Assembly (NCBI GenBank): GCA_016199985.1
Contig: JACQFQ010000014.1
Span: 1 to 64,000 of the forward strand
Length of the DNA: 64,000 nt
Origin: Verrucomicrobiota bacterium
GTDB taxonomy: Bacteria > Verrucomicrobiota > Verrucomicrobiia > Limisphaerales > UBA11320
Reading direction: 5' to 3'
Positions 1 to 9,117 of the stretch are shown in pieces. Each line of letters starts with the position of its first letter. Position 1 is the first letter of the stretch. Under the pieces are notes generated by a model, which saw only the letters and a program-made list of their open reading frames with translations, did not search any database and had not been told where the DNA came from. The position numbers and the translations under genes were made by a program.

Positions 1-723
1 ACGCTCCTGTTGTCGGTCAACAAGGACGGCGCTGTTTACGCGGGCGACATCCAAACCAACCAGAACGTGGAGATCGTCAATCCGAAGCAGCTGATTTGCA
101 CTTTGGACAAGAAGAAGAAGTTTGAGATGGAGCTCGAGGTGAAAATCGGCCGCGGCTTCTGCCCCGGCGACGAGAACAAGAAGGTGGATCAGGCGATCGG
201 CCTCATTGCGATCGACTCGCTCTTCTCGCCAGTCACCCGGGTTCGTTACAGCGTTGAGAACGCGCGCGTGGGACAGCGCACCGACTACGACAAGCTGATC
301 GTTGAGTTGTGGACCGATGGACGAATCACGCCGGACGACGCGCTGACCCAGGCTTCGGCGATCCTGCAGCATCACCTGGACGTGTTTGTCGGCTACGACA
401 AGAACGCCGTTGAGTTTGAGGAACTGCCCGACAAGCAGGACGATGACAAGGCAAAGATGCGCAAGCTTCTGAACATGAGCGTCAACGAGATCGAGCTCAG
501 CGTTCGCGCCGCGAACTGCCTCAACAACGCGAACATCACCACGGTCGGCCAGCTGGCGATGAAAACCGAATCCGAGATGCTCAAATACCGCAACTTCGGC
601 AAGAAATCGCTGAATGAGATCAAGGAGAAGCTGGCGGCCCTGGGCCTGAGCCTCGGGATGAAGTTCGAGCAGGAGCTGATCGAGCCTCCGGTCAAGGACG
701 AAACCAAGATTGTCACAGAATAG
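1..723 (+). CDS. rpoA: DNA-directed RNA polymerase subunit alpha (5' partial)
   Basis: The alpha subunit seeds RNA polymerase assembly and its C-terminal domain contacts promoter UP elements and activators. The window opens inside the gene, so only the last 240 residues are visible. They cover the end of the N-terminal dimerisation/beta-binding domain (DSLFSPVTRVRYSVENARVG, then the stretch around RTDYDKLIVELWTDG) and, after an acidic linker, a complete helix-hairpin-helix C-terminal domain (ELSVRAANCLNNANI, then KSLNEIKEKLAALGLSLG). The stop is at 721-723 and rplQ follows after 9 bases, the order normally seen at the end of bacterial ribosomal operons. The true start lies upstream of the window. 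Identification is by unambiguous family motifs. Confidence 0.98.
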   Translation, partial: TLLLSVNKDGAVYAGDIQTNQNVEIVNPKQLICTLDKKKKFEMELEVKIGRGFCPGDENKKVDQAIGLIAIDSLFSPVTRVRYSVENARVGQRTDYDKLIVELWTDGRITPDDALTQASAILQHHLDVFVGYDKNAVEFEELPDKQDDDKAKMRKLLNMSVNEIELSVRAANCLNNANITTVGQLAMKTESEMLKYRNFGKKSLNEIKEKLAALGLSLGMKFEQELIEPPVKDETKIVTE

Positions 724-732
724 CGAGTTGTT

Positions 733-1200
733 ATGCGTCACCTGAAACGAACGGCCAAACTGGGCCGCACTTTTGAGCACCGCAATGCGATGCTGGCGAA
801 CATGGTTTGCAGCCTCATCAAGAGCAAGCGAATCACCACGACCCTGTCGAAGGCGAGAGCCGCGCGCTCGGTGGCCGAGAAGATGGTGACGCTGGGCAAA
901 TCGGGAACCCTGCATGCCCGCCGTCTGGCGGCGGCTCGATTGCGCCAACAGCCGCGCAGTCTCTTTGGCAGCAAAGCCGAGCGCCTGAAGTGGCGTGCGG
1001 AGGAGGATGTCGTTCGTATTCTCTTCGAGGACGTGGCTCCTTTGTTCAAGGATCGCAAGGGCGGCTATACGCGGATCGTTCGCCTGAGCCAGCGCCAGGG
1101 CGACGCGGCCCAGATGGTCATCCTGGAGTGGGTGGAGGTTTTCCAAGCCGCGGCCGCTCCGATCGAAACCGACGAGAAGGCCGCCGTCGCGAAAGCCTGA
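733..1200 (+). CDS. rplQ: 50S ribosomal protein L17
   Basis: L17 is a large-subunit ribosomal protein near the exit-tunnel face. The 155-residue product starts MRHLKRTAKLGRTFEHR and carries the L17 core (AMLANMVCSLIKSKRITTT, then the stretch ending KMVTLGKSG). The core is followed by a basic segment and a lower-complexity Ala/Glu-rich tail of about 30 residues that the shortest L17 proteins lack. It lies 9 bases after rpoA and is the last gene of that operon: a perfect hairpin terminator begins 34 bases after its stop. The ATG at 733 is the only sensible start; no strong Shine-Dalgarno sequence precedes it, which suggests coupling to rpoA translation. Confidence 0.98.
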   Translation: MRHLKRTAKLGRTFEHRNAMLANMVCSLIKSKRITTTLSKARAARSVAEKMVTLGKSGTLHARRLAAARLRQQPRSLFGSKAERLKWRAEEDVVRILFEDVAPLFKDRKGGYTRIVRLSQRQGDAAQMVILEWVEVFQAAAAPIETDEKAAVAKA

Positions 1201-1233
1201 TCTCCGGCCGACCCCGGTCATTCTATTTGCGCG

Positions 1234-1266
1234 AAAAGGCCCGTCCGATCTTCGGACGGGCCTTTT
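1234..1266. terminator. Bidirectional intrinsic terminator between rplQ and the convergent TPR gene
   Basis: A perfect 15-bp stem (1234-1248 pairs with 1252-1266) with a three-base loop. One arm begins with AAAA and the other ends with TTTT, so either strand gives a GC-rich stem followed by U residues. It sits between the end of rplQ on the plus strand and the end of the TPR gene on the minus strand and can stop both. Confidence 0.9.
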
Positions 1267-1371
1267 CATCTTTTCGCTGGCGCCCTGGCCTGGGCGGGTG
1301 GGCTGGGCGTAGCCGATCCAGACAGGAGCATCCCTTGTGGTCCACAAGAGCGGGCTCAGGGAGCCCTGTTG

Positions 1372-4185
1372 CTACTTGGCGGCCGGGAGCCCGGTGTCGG
1401 AGCGCGCGCGCTCGATCCGCTTGTCCATGTCGGCGGAGAACTGAGGGAGGATCTGTTTGAGCCGTTCGTAGGTTCCCACGGCGGCTTTCCAATCCTGGAG
1501 CGATTCCGAGAGCCGTCCCGACTCGAGCCCGGCCACCCTCTGCCAGAACCGGTCGGGCTGCTCCATGTTCGACACGTTCTTCTCGTAGAGGACGCGCTGA
1601 AAATGCCACTGGGCCAGATCAAGGACGGGCTGGCGCTCCTTGGGCGATGTGAAGTTTTCGGCCATCTTGCGGAGCGCGATGCCCAACCCGACCTCCGCTC
1701 GACTACGGTCCGCAACCGTGGCGAGGGGGTGCGCCATCGCCTGCTGATACGCGTTGGTCGCCTGCTGGTAGGAGGTCGCGTACTGCTGCAGCTGCGCGAG
1801 CTGCAGGAGGCAGTTGCCCAGGTTGCCCCACGCCTTGGGCGCCACGGGATTGGTGCCATATAGGAACGTGATGTTCTGGTAGGCCTTCCCCGCCTCGGCG
1901 TATTTGGCGAAGGCGTTTGTGGAGATCGCGGCCTGCGACATCAGGCAGTCGGCGAGCGCGAAGTAAGCCCGCGCCACGAGGTCCTGATACGGCGGCTTCT
2001 CATTGACGATCTGGCTGAAGATCTCGTGCGCATTGTTGAAACCCTGGCGCGTGAAAGCGGCCCGGCCCTCCTGCATCCGCGCCTGATAGGTCAGCTCGTC
2101 CGGGACGCGGTTGGTGTCCTGGTAGATCTTTCGAAACTGGATCTCGGCGTTGGTGTAGAGCTGGATCTCGGCGTTGGTGTAGCGCAGCTGGCGCAGATAA
2201 AAGTCGCCTATCCAGAACTGGGCCAGCGGGGCGAGATCGTTGGTCGGATGGAGGGCGACGAAATTCGTGAAGAGGGAGTAGGCGTTGCTCTCCGCTCCCG
2301 ACTGATAGGTCGCCCACGCCTGATTGAACTCCGCGCGGGGCCGCAGGTCGGGAGCGTTCGTGAAGCGGTTCAACCAGGCGCTGTAGCGGGCGAGGGCCAT
2401 GGGCCAGTTCCCCTCCTGCGTGAAGCTGCGAGCGATCGCGAGTTCGGCCACGTCTTTCTGGGGCGATTTCTCGGAGATCTTCGAAAGCCAATCCCTCGCC
2501 TTCTCCGGCTGGTCGAGCAAGGTCAGCCGACGGCCCATCAGGAGCAGGCCAGAATCGACGAGCGCGCTGTTGGGATTCCAGCTCAAGAACTTTTCCATCG
2601 CGGCGGCCGCCCCCTGGCCGTCCTTCAGTTCAAAGCTCACACGGATCAAGTGGAGAAGCGCCTGATCATAGAGGGTGTTTTGAATCCTGGGCAGCGCGGC
2701 ATACCGGTCAATAAACGCGCGAAACGACACGGCCGCGTTCGTCAAGTCGCGCAGCCGAAACTGGACCTCCGCCAGCTTGTACTGCGCCATCGCCTGGTCC
2801 TCGCCGAACGGCAGCGCCTGCAGGGCGGCCCTAAAGGCCTCCTGGCTCTCCGATGTCCTTTCCTGCGACCAGAGCGCCCAGCCTCGGTAAAGGTGGGCGA
2901 GTCCCGTGAATCGACTGGCGGGGAACGCGCGGAGGAGCTGATCGAAACGCGCGGTCGCCTCGTTGAGGACATTCGTCGACACGGACGCCGTCGTGTTCGT
3001 TGCCTCGGACTTCGCCGCCGAGAGGAATTGCCGGAGGAATATCTCGCCGTAGGTGATCAGGGCGACGTCCGCGTTGGTCCCGCCGGCGCTCTGCGCGAGG
3101 AGCAGCTCGAGCCTCTGCGTCGCGGCGTTGAATTGATTTCGCGCCACGTGCAGCCGGATGAGCTGCAGCAGGGCTTCCAGCTGTCGCTCCAGCGGCGTGG
3201 GAGGCTGAAGGTTTTTCTCGTACACCTGGGCGGCTTCGGCCAGCTGGTTCAATCGTTCCAGAATCGCGGCCTGAATCTGCAGCGATTCCGCGACGGCCGA
3301 CGGGGCGCCGGTCTCGCGGGCCGAGAGCACCGCGTTGCTGCTCTGGGTGAGCGCCGCAGGGAAACGCTGGCTTTCCAACAGCACCCGGCAGAGCGTTTGC
3401 TGGATACGCCATCGGAGCTCCACTGTGAGCTTCCGGCCCTCCAGCGATCTCGCGAGCGTTTCCGCCTCCCCGTAGTTGCGCAGTTCGAGAAGCGCCTCCA
3501 CGAGCATCAAGTCGCCCGAGGTGGCGAGGTCGTCCTTGGGGCGTGTCTTCACGGCCTCGCGAAAGCTTCCCGACGGCGATCGAAGCAACTCCACAACGCG
3601 GCTCCACTCCCCCAGCTTGAAGCGCGCTCGCGCCTCGCCGTAGGCGGCCTCCAGACGGCGGGCGGAGGCGGGATGGTCCTTGAGCAGGCGGCCGAACTGT
3701 TCGGCGGCCGCGGCGAACCGGCCTTGGGAGTGATGGGCCACGCCCATCCAGTAGCGGTATTCATCGGCCACCCTTCCTCCCTTCGGCAGGCTCGACTCGA
3801 GCAGCTTCAGCGCGCTCTCCACCTCGCCCTGCTCCAGAGTGGCCCGCGCCTGGATCAGGATCGCCTCCGCCGCCCTGTCGGAACCAGGGAACTGCTGAAC
3901 AAACTCGGCGAAGAATTTCCGCGCAACGGAGTAGTTGCGGTCTTGAAACGCGTTGCGGGCGGCCTCGAACGCGCGGGTCTCTTCCGGAGTGGGGGGAAGC
4001 GGGGCGGCGGGGGCGTTTGCCGGCGGGGGGGCTGGCGTCGGCGGCGCCGCGTTCTGCGACAGCGCACGCGGCGTCCATCCCAGCGCGAGGCACAAGGCGA
4101 GGCTCGCCGCGGCCGCCCACAAGGGGCGCGGGCGCCTCCGCGTCGCCGCCGCGGGATTCAATTCAATGCTCAAGGATTCGTCCAT
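1372..4185 (-). CDS. Large secreted tetratricopeptide-repeat protein
   Basis: A 937-residue protein built almost wholly of TPR-like helical repeats, with many YxxGxxxxAxxxF-type units; such proteins act as scaffolds for envelope complexes. The chosen start (4185) gives a basic N-terminus and a hydrophobic segment LWAAAASLALCLALGW followed by RALSQNAAPP, which fits a signal peptide and a Pro/Ala-rich linker. An upstream in-frame ATG at 4278 would overlap uvrA and bury the signal, so it was rejected. The repeats resemble BamD/YbgF-like outer-membrane TPR proteins, but no specific role can be read. It follows uvrA by 32 bases on the same strand. A 24-bp tandem duplication inside the gene doubles the peptide YTNAEIQ. 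The specific function is unknown. Confidence 0.8.
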   Translation of the reverse strand: MDESLSIELNPAAATRRRPRPLWAAAASLALCLALGWTPRALSQNAAPPTPAPPPANAPAAPLPPTPEETRAFEAARNAFQDRNYSVARKFFAEFVQQFPGSDRAAEAILIQARATLEQGEVESALKLLESSLPKGGRVADEYRYWMGVAHHSQGRFAAAAEQFGRLLKDHPASARRLEAAYGEARARFKLGEWSRVVELLRSPSGSFREAVKTRPKDDLATSGDLMLVEALLELRNYGEAETLARSLEGRKLTVELRWRIQQTLCRVLLESQRFPAALTQSSNAVLSARETGAPSAVAESLQIQAAILERLNQLAEAAQVYEKNLQPPTPLERQLEALLQLIRLHVARNQFNAATQRLELLLAQSAGGTNADVALITYGEIFLRQFLSAAKSEATNTTASVSTNVLNEATARFDQLLRAFPASRFTGLAHLYRGWALWSQERTSESQEAFRAALQALPFGEDQAMAQYKLAEVQFRLRDLTNAAVSFRAFIDRYAALPRIQNTLYDQALLHLIRVSFELKDGQGAAAAMEKFLSWNPNSALVDSGLLLMGRRLTLLDQPEKARDWLSKISEKSPQKDVAELAIARSFTQEGNWPMALARYSAWLNRFTNAPDLRPRAEFNQAWATYQSGAESNAYSLFTNFVALHPTNDLAPLAQFWIGDFYLRQLRYTNAEIQLYTNAEIQFRKIYQDTNRVPDELTYQARMQEGRAAFTRQGFNNAHEIFSQIVNEKPPYQDLVARAYFALADCLMSQAAISTNAFAKYAEAGKAYQNITFLYGTNPVAPKAWGNLGNCLLQLAQLQQYATSYQQATNAYQQAMAHPLATVADRSRAEVGLGIALRKMAENFTSPKERQPVLDLAQWHFQRVLYEKNVSNMEQPDRFWQRVAGLESGRLSESLQDWKAAVGTYERLKQILPQFSADMDKRIERARSDTGLPAAK
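2137..2184. repeat. 24-bp tandem duplication inside the TPR gene
   Basis: Two adjacent 24-base copies (2137-2160 and 2161-2184), identical at their first 22 bases and differing in one of the last two. In protein they give YTNAEIQL followed by YTNAEIQF. The near identity points to a recent replication-slippage event that kept the reading frame, adding eight residues to one TPR helix region. Confidence 0.85.
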
Positions 4186-4217
4186 GTCTGTCCGCTCATC
4201 GCGTCGCTCGCGGGAGG

Positions 4218-7157
4218 TTATGACCCGGCGCGCCGCAGGACGCGACTCAAGAATCGACCCGTGTGGCTGTCCGGGCACCGCGCGACGTCCTCAGGCGTTC
4301 CCTGGCTGACGATCCGGCCGCCGCCCGACCCGCCTTCGGGACCGAGGTCGATCACCCAATCGGCTGTTTTCACAACGTCCAGGTTGTGCTCAATGATCAA
4401 GACCGTGTTGCCGGGCGCTCGCAGCTTGAAAAGCACTTCGAGGAGCTTCGCGACATCGTGAAAATGCAGCCCGGTGGTCGGCTCGTCGAGAATGTAGAGG
4501 GTTCGTCCCGTCGCTTTGCGGCTCAGCTCCGTCGCCAGCTTCAGCCGCTGCGCCTCTCCGCCGCTGAGAGTGGTCGCGGATTGGCCCAGTCGGAGATAGC
4601 CGAGCCCCACCTCCGCCAGCACCAGGCAGGGATCGTAGATCTGGGGCGCCGCCCTGAAGAACGTGACGGCTTCATCGACGGTCATGTTGAGGATATCCGC
4701 GATGTTCATCCCCTTGTAGGAGATCTCGAGCGTCTCGCGGTTGTATCGTCTGCCGTTGCAGGCTTCGCACACGACATAGACCGGCGGAAGGAAGTGCATC
4801 TCGATCCGGATCAGCCCGTCGCCCTGGCATTTTTCGCATCGGCCGCCCTTGATGTTGAAGCTGAATCGCCCCGCGCCGTAGCCGCGGATCTTCGCGGCGG
4901 GCAAACGGGCGAAAAGGTCCCGGATCTGGTTGAAGATCCCCGTGTACGTGGCGGGGTTGCTTCGGGGCGTGCGGCCTATCGGCGTTTGGTCCACCACGAT
5001 CACCTTGTCGAAGAGATCGGCTCCCCGCAGCTCGCGGTGCGCGCCGGGGCGCTCCTTGGATCCGAAGTAGATTCGGAGGAGCGCGCGCCGGAGGATATCG
5101 TCGACGATTGTGCTTTTTCCCGACCCGCTGACGCCGGTCACGCAGGTCATGAGGCCCACGGGGACTCGAAAATCCATCTCCTGAAGATTGTTCTCCGACG
5201 CGCCCAGCACCTCGATCCATCCCCTCTCCTTCGAGGGCTTCATCCGGTTCTTTGGCACGGCCACTCCCAGCTCGCCGCTCAGGTATTTTGCGGTGAGGGA
5301 TCGAGGGGCCGAGAGAATCTCCTCGAGGGTTCCCGCCGCGACGATCTCTCCCCCGCGCACTCCGGCCCCCGGGCCGAGGTCGACGACATAATCCGCGCTT
5401 CGGATCGTGTCCTCGTCGTGCTCCACCACCAGCACCGAGTTGCCCAGATCCCGCAGGTGCCGGAGCGTGTTGAGCAGTCGATCGTTGTCCCGCTGATGCA
5501 GCCCGATGCTGGGCTCATCCAGGATGTAGAGCACGCCCACGAGTCCGGCGCCGATTTGCGTCGCGAGCCGGATGCGCTGCGCCTCGCCGCCGCTCAGCGT
5601 GCCGCTCTCCCGGTTCAAGGTGAGATAGTCGAGGCCCACATTCCGGAGGAAGCCCAGTCTGGAGCGGATTTCACGAACGACGTCGGCCACGATCTTCTGC
5701 TGGAAGTCTGAAAGTTTGAGCTGCTCGAGGAACTGATCCACGTCGCGGATGGACAGCGAGCACAGCTCCATGATGGAGAGCCCGGGGAGGGCGGGGAGAT
5801 GCGGATTGGGGCGGGGGATCCATTTTTCCGCGGGGCCATCGCCGAGGCGGATCGCGAGAATCTCGGCGCGCAATCGTTCGCCGTGGCAAGAGTCGCAGTG
5901 AGTCGGGCTCATAAACGATTTCAGCCGGTTTTTCGTGAACTCGCTCTCGCTCTCCTGCAACAGCCGCTCGAGGTTTGGGATCACGCCTTCGAATGGCTTG
6001 GAGGACGCCGCGGGCACGCCGCCCTTCATGAAATGAAACTCGACCGGCGCCTCTCCCGTGCCGTGAAGCAGGGCCTTCTTGAACTCCTGCGAGAGATCCT
6101 TGTAGGGCGTTTCGAGGCCCATCTGGAAGTGGCGCGCGAGGCCCTTAATCATCGCCTTGTAGTAGGACACCATTCGCTTGCCGCCGCGACGCCAGGGGAG
6201 CACGGCTCCTTGCTCCAGGGACTTCGCGTGATCCGGAAGGATCAGGGCCTCGTCAAACACCATCTTCTGTCCGAGGCCCTGGCACACAGGACAGGCGCCC
6301 GCGGGGGAGTTGAAGGAGAAATGCTTTGGCGTCACGGGCTCGAAGCTTTGTCCTGTCGCCGGGCTGTAAGCGCGGTTGGAGTGCAACGTCTGGGTCCAGA
6401 CCGTGGACGCGGACGCCCCCGCCGGCTGCGCGGCCTGGTGGAGCGCGAGAAGACGGCTCTGGCCCCATCGCAACGCGATCTCCACCGAATCGCCCAAACG
6501 CACCCGGACCTTCTCGTCGATGACAAGGCGATCCACCACGACGTCGATCGAGTGCTTCGCCTTCGGATCCAGCTTGAGCCGCGACTGGCCTCCGAGCTCC
6601 ACCAGGTCTCCATCGATGCGGGCCCGCACGAAACCCTCGCGGGCCAGTCGCTCGAGCACGTCGCGAAACTCGCCGCGCTGGTCCTGCACCACCGGCGCGA
6701 GCAGCATGACGCGGGTTCCGGCGGGCAGCGCGCACAGCTTGTCGACGATGTCGCTCGTGGTCTGGGGAACGATCGCGACGCCGCTGGTCGGGCAATGCCG
6801 GCGGCCGGCGTTGGCGTAGAGGAGCCGGAGATAATCGTAGATCTCGGTGGCGGTGGCTATCGTGGAGCGCGGCGTGGCCCCGGCGCTTTGTTGCTCAATC
6901 GCTATCGCCGGCGAGAGCCCCTCGATGTAGTCGATCTCGGGCTTCTGCAGCTGATCGAGAAACTGCCGCGCGTAAACCGACAGCGACTCCACGTACTTGC
7001 GCTGGCCTTCCGCGAAAATTGTGTCGAAGGCGAGGGACGATTTTCCCGATCCGCTCAGCCCGGTGAACACCACGAGCCGGTGCCGCGGGATCTCCAGCGT
7101 GAGATTCTTCAGGTTGTGCTCTCTCGCGCCGCCGATTCTGATCACGTCCTGTGCCAT
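4218..7157 (-). CDS. uvrA: Excinuclease ABC subunit A
   Basis: UvrA is the damage-recognition ATPase of nucleotide excision repair; it loads UvrB at lesions. The 979-residue protein has both ABC modules: Walker [10 protein letters not shown] at residues 33-41 and a second, GVSGSGKST, in the C-terminal half; two LSGGEAQR signature motifs; and the [10 protein letters not shown] and [11 protein letters not shown]alker B regions. Both zinc modules are visible (CPVCQG with CDSCHG; CEKCQG with CEACNG). The start [16 protein letters not shown] matches the family. No uvrB or uvrC lies beside it, although a short UvrC-like nuclease is at 47732. The upstream region carries an imperfect dyad at 7204-7223 that could be an operator, but no known LexA-type site was recognised. 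Confidence 0.98.
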   Translation of the reverse strand: MAQDVIRIGGAREHNLKNLTLEIPRHRLVVFTGLSGSGKSSLAFDTIFAEGQRKYVESLSVYARQFLDQLQKPEIDYIEGLSPAIAIEQQSAGATPRSTIATATEIYDYLRLLYANAGRRHCPTSGVAIVPQTTSDIVDKLCALPAGTRVMLLAPVVQDQRGEFRDVLERLAREGFVRARIDGDLVELGGQSRLKLDPKAKHSIDVVVDRLVIDEKVRVRLGDSVEIALRWGQSRLLALHQAAQPAGASASTVWTQTLHSNRAYSPATGQSFEPVTPKHFSFNSPAGACPVCQGLGQKMVFDEALILPDHAKSLEQGAVLPWRRGGKRMVSYYKAMIKGLARHFQMGLETPYKDLSQEFKKALLHGTGEAPVEFHFMKGGVPAASSKPFEGVIPNLERLLQESESEFTKNRLKSFMSPTHCDSCHGERLRAEILAIRLGDGPAEKWIPRPNPHLPALPGLSIMELCSLSIRDVDQFLEQLKLSDFQQKIVADVVREIRSRLGFLRNVGLDYLTLNRESGTLSGGEAQRIRLATQIGAGLVGVLYILDEPSIGLHQRDNDRLLNTLRHLRDLGNSVLVVEHDEDTIRSADYVVDLGPGAGVRGGEIVAAGTLEEILSAPRSLTAKYLSGELGVAVPKNRMKPSKERGWIEVLGASENNLQEMDFRVPVGLMTCVTGVSGSGKSTIVDDILRRALLRIYFGSKERPGAHRELRGADLFDKVIVVDQTPIGRTPRSNPATYTGIFNQIRDLFARLPAAKIRGYGAGRFSFNIKGGRCEKCQGDGLIRIEMHFLPPVYVVCEACNGRRYNRETLEISYKGMNIADILNMTVDEAVTFFRAAPQIYDPCLVLAEVGLGYLRLGQSATTLSGGEAQRLKLATELSRKATGRTLYILDEPTTGLHFHDVAKLLEVLFKLRAPGNTVLIIEHNLDVVKTADWVIDLGPEGGSGGGRIVSQGTPEDVARCPDSHTGRFLSRVLRRAGS

Positions 7158-7617
7158 GTGTTGTGAAAAGTCCGACCCATCGAATGGGCCACCCTAAAAG
7201 GCCGACTGGACTCAGTCCAAGTCTTATCGCGTTCCCGCAAGGCGGTCGGCGCGCGCTCCGAAGCGCAAGGTGGCGGATCCCTAGTCCTAGTGAATGCCTC
7301 GGAGACTTTTTTCGCGTCGTCCCTACTTGTAGCGATTGATCCCTGACCACCGCCTGCTAACAAAGGCGCACCGACGAGATCAGCGAAGGAGACAGGTGGC
7401 CTGTCCCATGTCGCGCGGACAGGGCCAACGCGCGGGGACGAGGCTGGAGACTTCGCTGCGGCTCGTCCGAGCCCTGAGGAGGCGGGTTTGCGGAGTGGTT
7501 CATGCGCCGGTTCGTTCGACCGTGGGTTCAGTTGAACGGGCCGGAGAGACCCGCCCCCTCAGGGCTCAGGATTTTTTGGAGGCCCGGCCTGCGCAAGAGG
7601 AGCGCGGGCGGCGAGGA
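7158..7617. other. 460-bp gene-free region upstream of uvrA
   Basis: This lies between the uvrA start and the end of the Gfo/Idh gene, both on the minus strand. No protein-like reading frame was found. It holds several potential secondary structures: a dyad at 7204-7223 around GGACTCAGTCC near the uvrA start, a perfect six-base stem GACAGG/CCTGTC at 7391-7405 with an alternative pairing to 7417-7426, and a pair of near-perfect 19-base inverted arms at 7469-7487 and 7549-7567. It presumably contains the terminator of the Gfo/Idh gene and the promoter of uvrA; neither could be placed with certainty. Confidence 0.5.
7469..7567. repeat. Long inverted repeat (19-bp arms, 61-bp spacer)
   Basis: The arm at 7469-7487 pairs with the arm at 7549-7567, matching 18 of 19 positions. 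The spacer includes GTTCAGTTGAAC at 7526-7537, itself nearly palindromic. The element lies 51 bases past the Gfo/Idh stop codon on its transcribed strand. It could be a 3' RNA structure or the ends of a tiny non-autonomous element; no transposase gene or clear target-site duplication was seen. Confidence 0.6.
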
Positions 7618-8916
7618 TCAGATCTCCCATCCCGGCTGGTAGCTGTGCTGCAGGTATTCGCTGGCGTCGGGGAGATTGCTCGCGACAAGGCCGCGAGGAT
7701 CCCACACCAGCTTGCGGTCGGTGCGGTACGCGACGTTGCCCAGGAGCATCGACTCGGTCGGCGCGGCCGCGTTTTCAAACCGGCGGTCCCCTTTCCTGGA
7801 ACTTCGACACGACTCGCGCCACTGCGCCATCGGGCGGCGTCCCGGCGGGTTGTCGATCGAGGACAGAGGACGATGGGCGGGTTCGTCCCGGAGCCGGATG
7901 GTGAGATCGTTTTGAGTGACGACCAACTCTCCGTGGTCTCCGAGGAACAGAACGCCGTCAGTCGCCGTGGCGGGGAGGAGTGACCGCAGCGCGTCGCGGG
8001 GCGGAGCTCCGTGGTTCCAGAGGACGACGAGCGGCGCCTGCTGCGCCTTCCGACTGTAAACCCATCGCGCCGAGAGCCAGGCCGGAGTGTAATCCAGGTG
8101 CAGCGGGGGGCCTTCCGCCTCCACGCGCTCCGGTGCCGCGAGATCCAGGGCGCGGTGGATGAGATCGAATTGGGCCGCGCCGACATCAGCCAGCGTGCCT
8201 CCTCCAAATTCCCACCAGTGCCGCCATTTTCCCGCGGTGAGGCTTTCGCGATACTTGCGCGGGAACGACGGGCCCAGCCATAGCTCGAAATCCAAATGGG
8301 GCGGGGCCATCGGCGCTTCCGGCTCTGTTCGCAGTTCGCCGTGGCTGCGGCTCGTCCACGCATGGACCTCTAAGATCGGGCCCACCGCGTTCCCCCGGAG
8401 GAGTTCCAGCAAGGCCGTCTCCACGGGGGACGACGCGAACGCCTCTCCGACCTGCGTGACACAGCGGGCGCGAGCGGCGAGTTGGGAAAGTCTGCGCGCT
8501 TCCGAAACGGTGCGGGCCATCGGCGCCGCGCAGTAGACATGACAGCCGGTTTGCAGGGCGGCCGCGCAGATAACCGCGTGCGCATGGTCCGCGGCCGCGA
8601 CGACGACTCCGTCGAGCCGCTCATGATCCAGCATCCTCCGGAAATCGCGGTAAAGAGTCGCTTGAGGGTTGGAGACTCGAGCCGCGTCCAGGGCCCGCCG
8701 GTCCACGTCGCAGAGAGCGAGAACCTGCTCCTCGTCGCAGGCGCGAAGGAGCTCGGCGCCGTATCCTCCCACGCCCACGACGCCCAGCCGGAGCCGGTCA
8801 TTGGCGCCGATCGCGCGCGAGGGTCGCGGACGCGCCCGCCAACCCAGATGGAAAGCGCTTCCGACAGCCAGACCCACGCGCTGCAGAAACTGCCGACGTG
8901 AACTTCGATACTTCAT
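7618..8916 (-). CDS. Tat-exported Gfo/Idh/MocA family protein, catalytic residues lost
   Basis: A 432-residue member of the NAD(P)-dependent Gfo/Idh/MocA oxidoreductase family. The start at 8916 was chosen because it places a twin-arginine signal (SSRRQFLQRVGLAVG) right at the N-terminus; an in-frame ATG at 8982 would add 22 unlikely residues. The Rossmann fold is present (RLGVVGVGGYGAELL near residues 43-57). The usual EKP motif reads AAP at residues 130-132, so the catalytic lysine is missing. In the usual DxGxHxxD motif the histidine is alanine (D244, A248, D251). Family knowledge says these residues do the hydride-transfer chemistry, so this is probably a binding or structural paralogue. 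Exported Gfo/Idh proteins are common in Verrucomicrobiota and Planctomycetota. The substrate is unknown. Confidence 0.85.
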   Translation of the reverse strand: MKYRSSRRQFLQRVGLAVGSAFHLGWRARPRPSRAIGANDRLRLGVVGVGGYGAELLRACDEEQVLALCDVDRRALDAARVSNPQATLYRDFRRMLDHERLDGVVVAAADHAHAVICAAALQTGCHVYCAAPMARTVSEARRLSQLAARARCVTQVGEAFASSPVETALLELLRGNAVGPILEVHAWTSRSHGELRTEPEAPMAPPHLDFELWLGPSFPRKYRESLTAGKWRHWWEFGGGTLADVGAAQFDLIHRALDLAAPERVEAEGPPLHLDYTPAWLSARWVYSRKAQQAPLVVLWNHGAPPRDALRSLLPATATDGVLFLGDHGELVVTQNDLTIRLRDEPAHRPLSSIDNPPGRRPMAQWRESCRSSRKGDRRFENAAAPTESMLLGNVAYRTDRKLVWDPRGLVASNLPDASEYLQHSYQPGWEI

Positions 8917-9067
8917 TTGCGCTGACAACACGGAGAGGCCGCCGGCGTCGCTGCGCGGTCGCGTCCGAAGGCCTTGCGACATCGCATCGAGCCTTGGCTG
9001 AGGCCTCGCGAATGATTTGTCCCTCCTTGGGAATGTTTCCGAAGTCAGGTCCCGCCGTTGGACCTTT

Positions 9068-9093
9068 CAGGCGCCGCGCTCGCGCGGCGCCTG
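9068..9093. terminator. Strong stem-loop after queA
   Basis: A perfect 11-bp GC-rich stem, CAGGCGCCGCG with its complement (12 bp counting the outer T-A pair), around a four-base loop. It starts 25 bases beyond the queA stop on the minus strand and lies upstream of the Gfo/Idh gene. There is no U-tract on either side, so it may be an RNA-stabilising hairpin or weak terminator rather than a classical intrinsic one. Confidence 0.5.
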
Positions 9094-9117
9094 AGCATAA
9101 GAAGAATCCATGCCAGA

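Noticed and set aside
2026..4461. An 811-codon plus-strand frame over the TPR gene
   Set aside because: Antisense shadow; the minus strand has a signal peptide and TPR repeats.
7158..7340. A LexA-type SOS box ahead of uvrA
   Set aside because: No TGTTC-N4-GAACA-like or CTGT-N8-ACAG-like site was seen in the upstream region.
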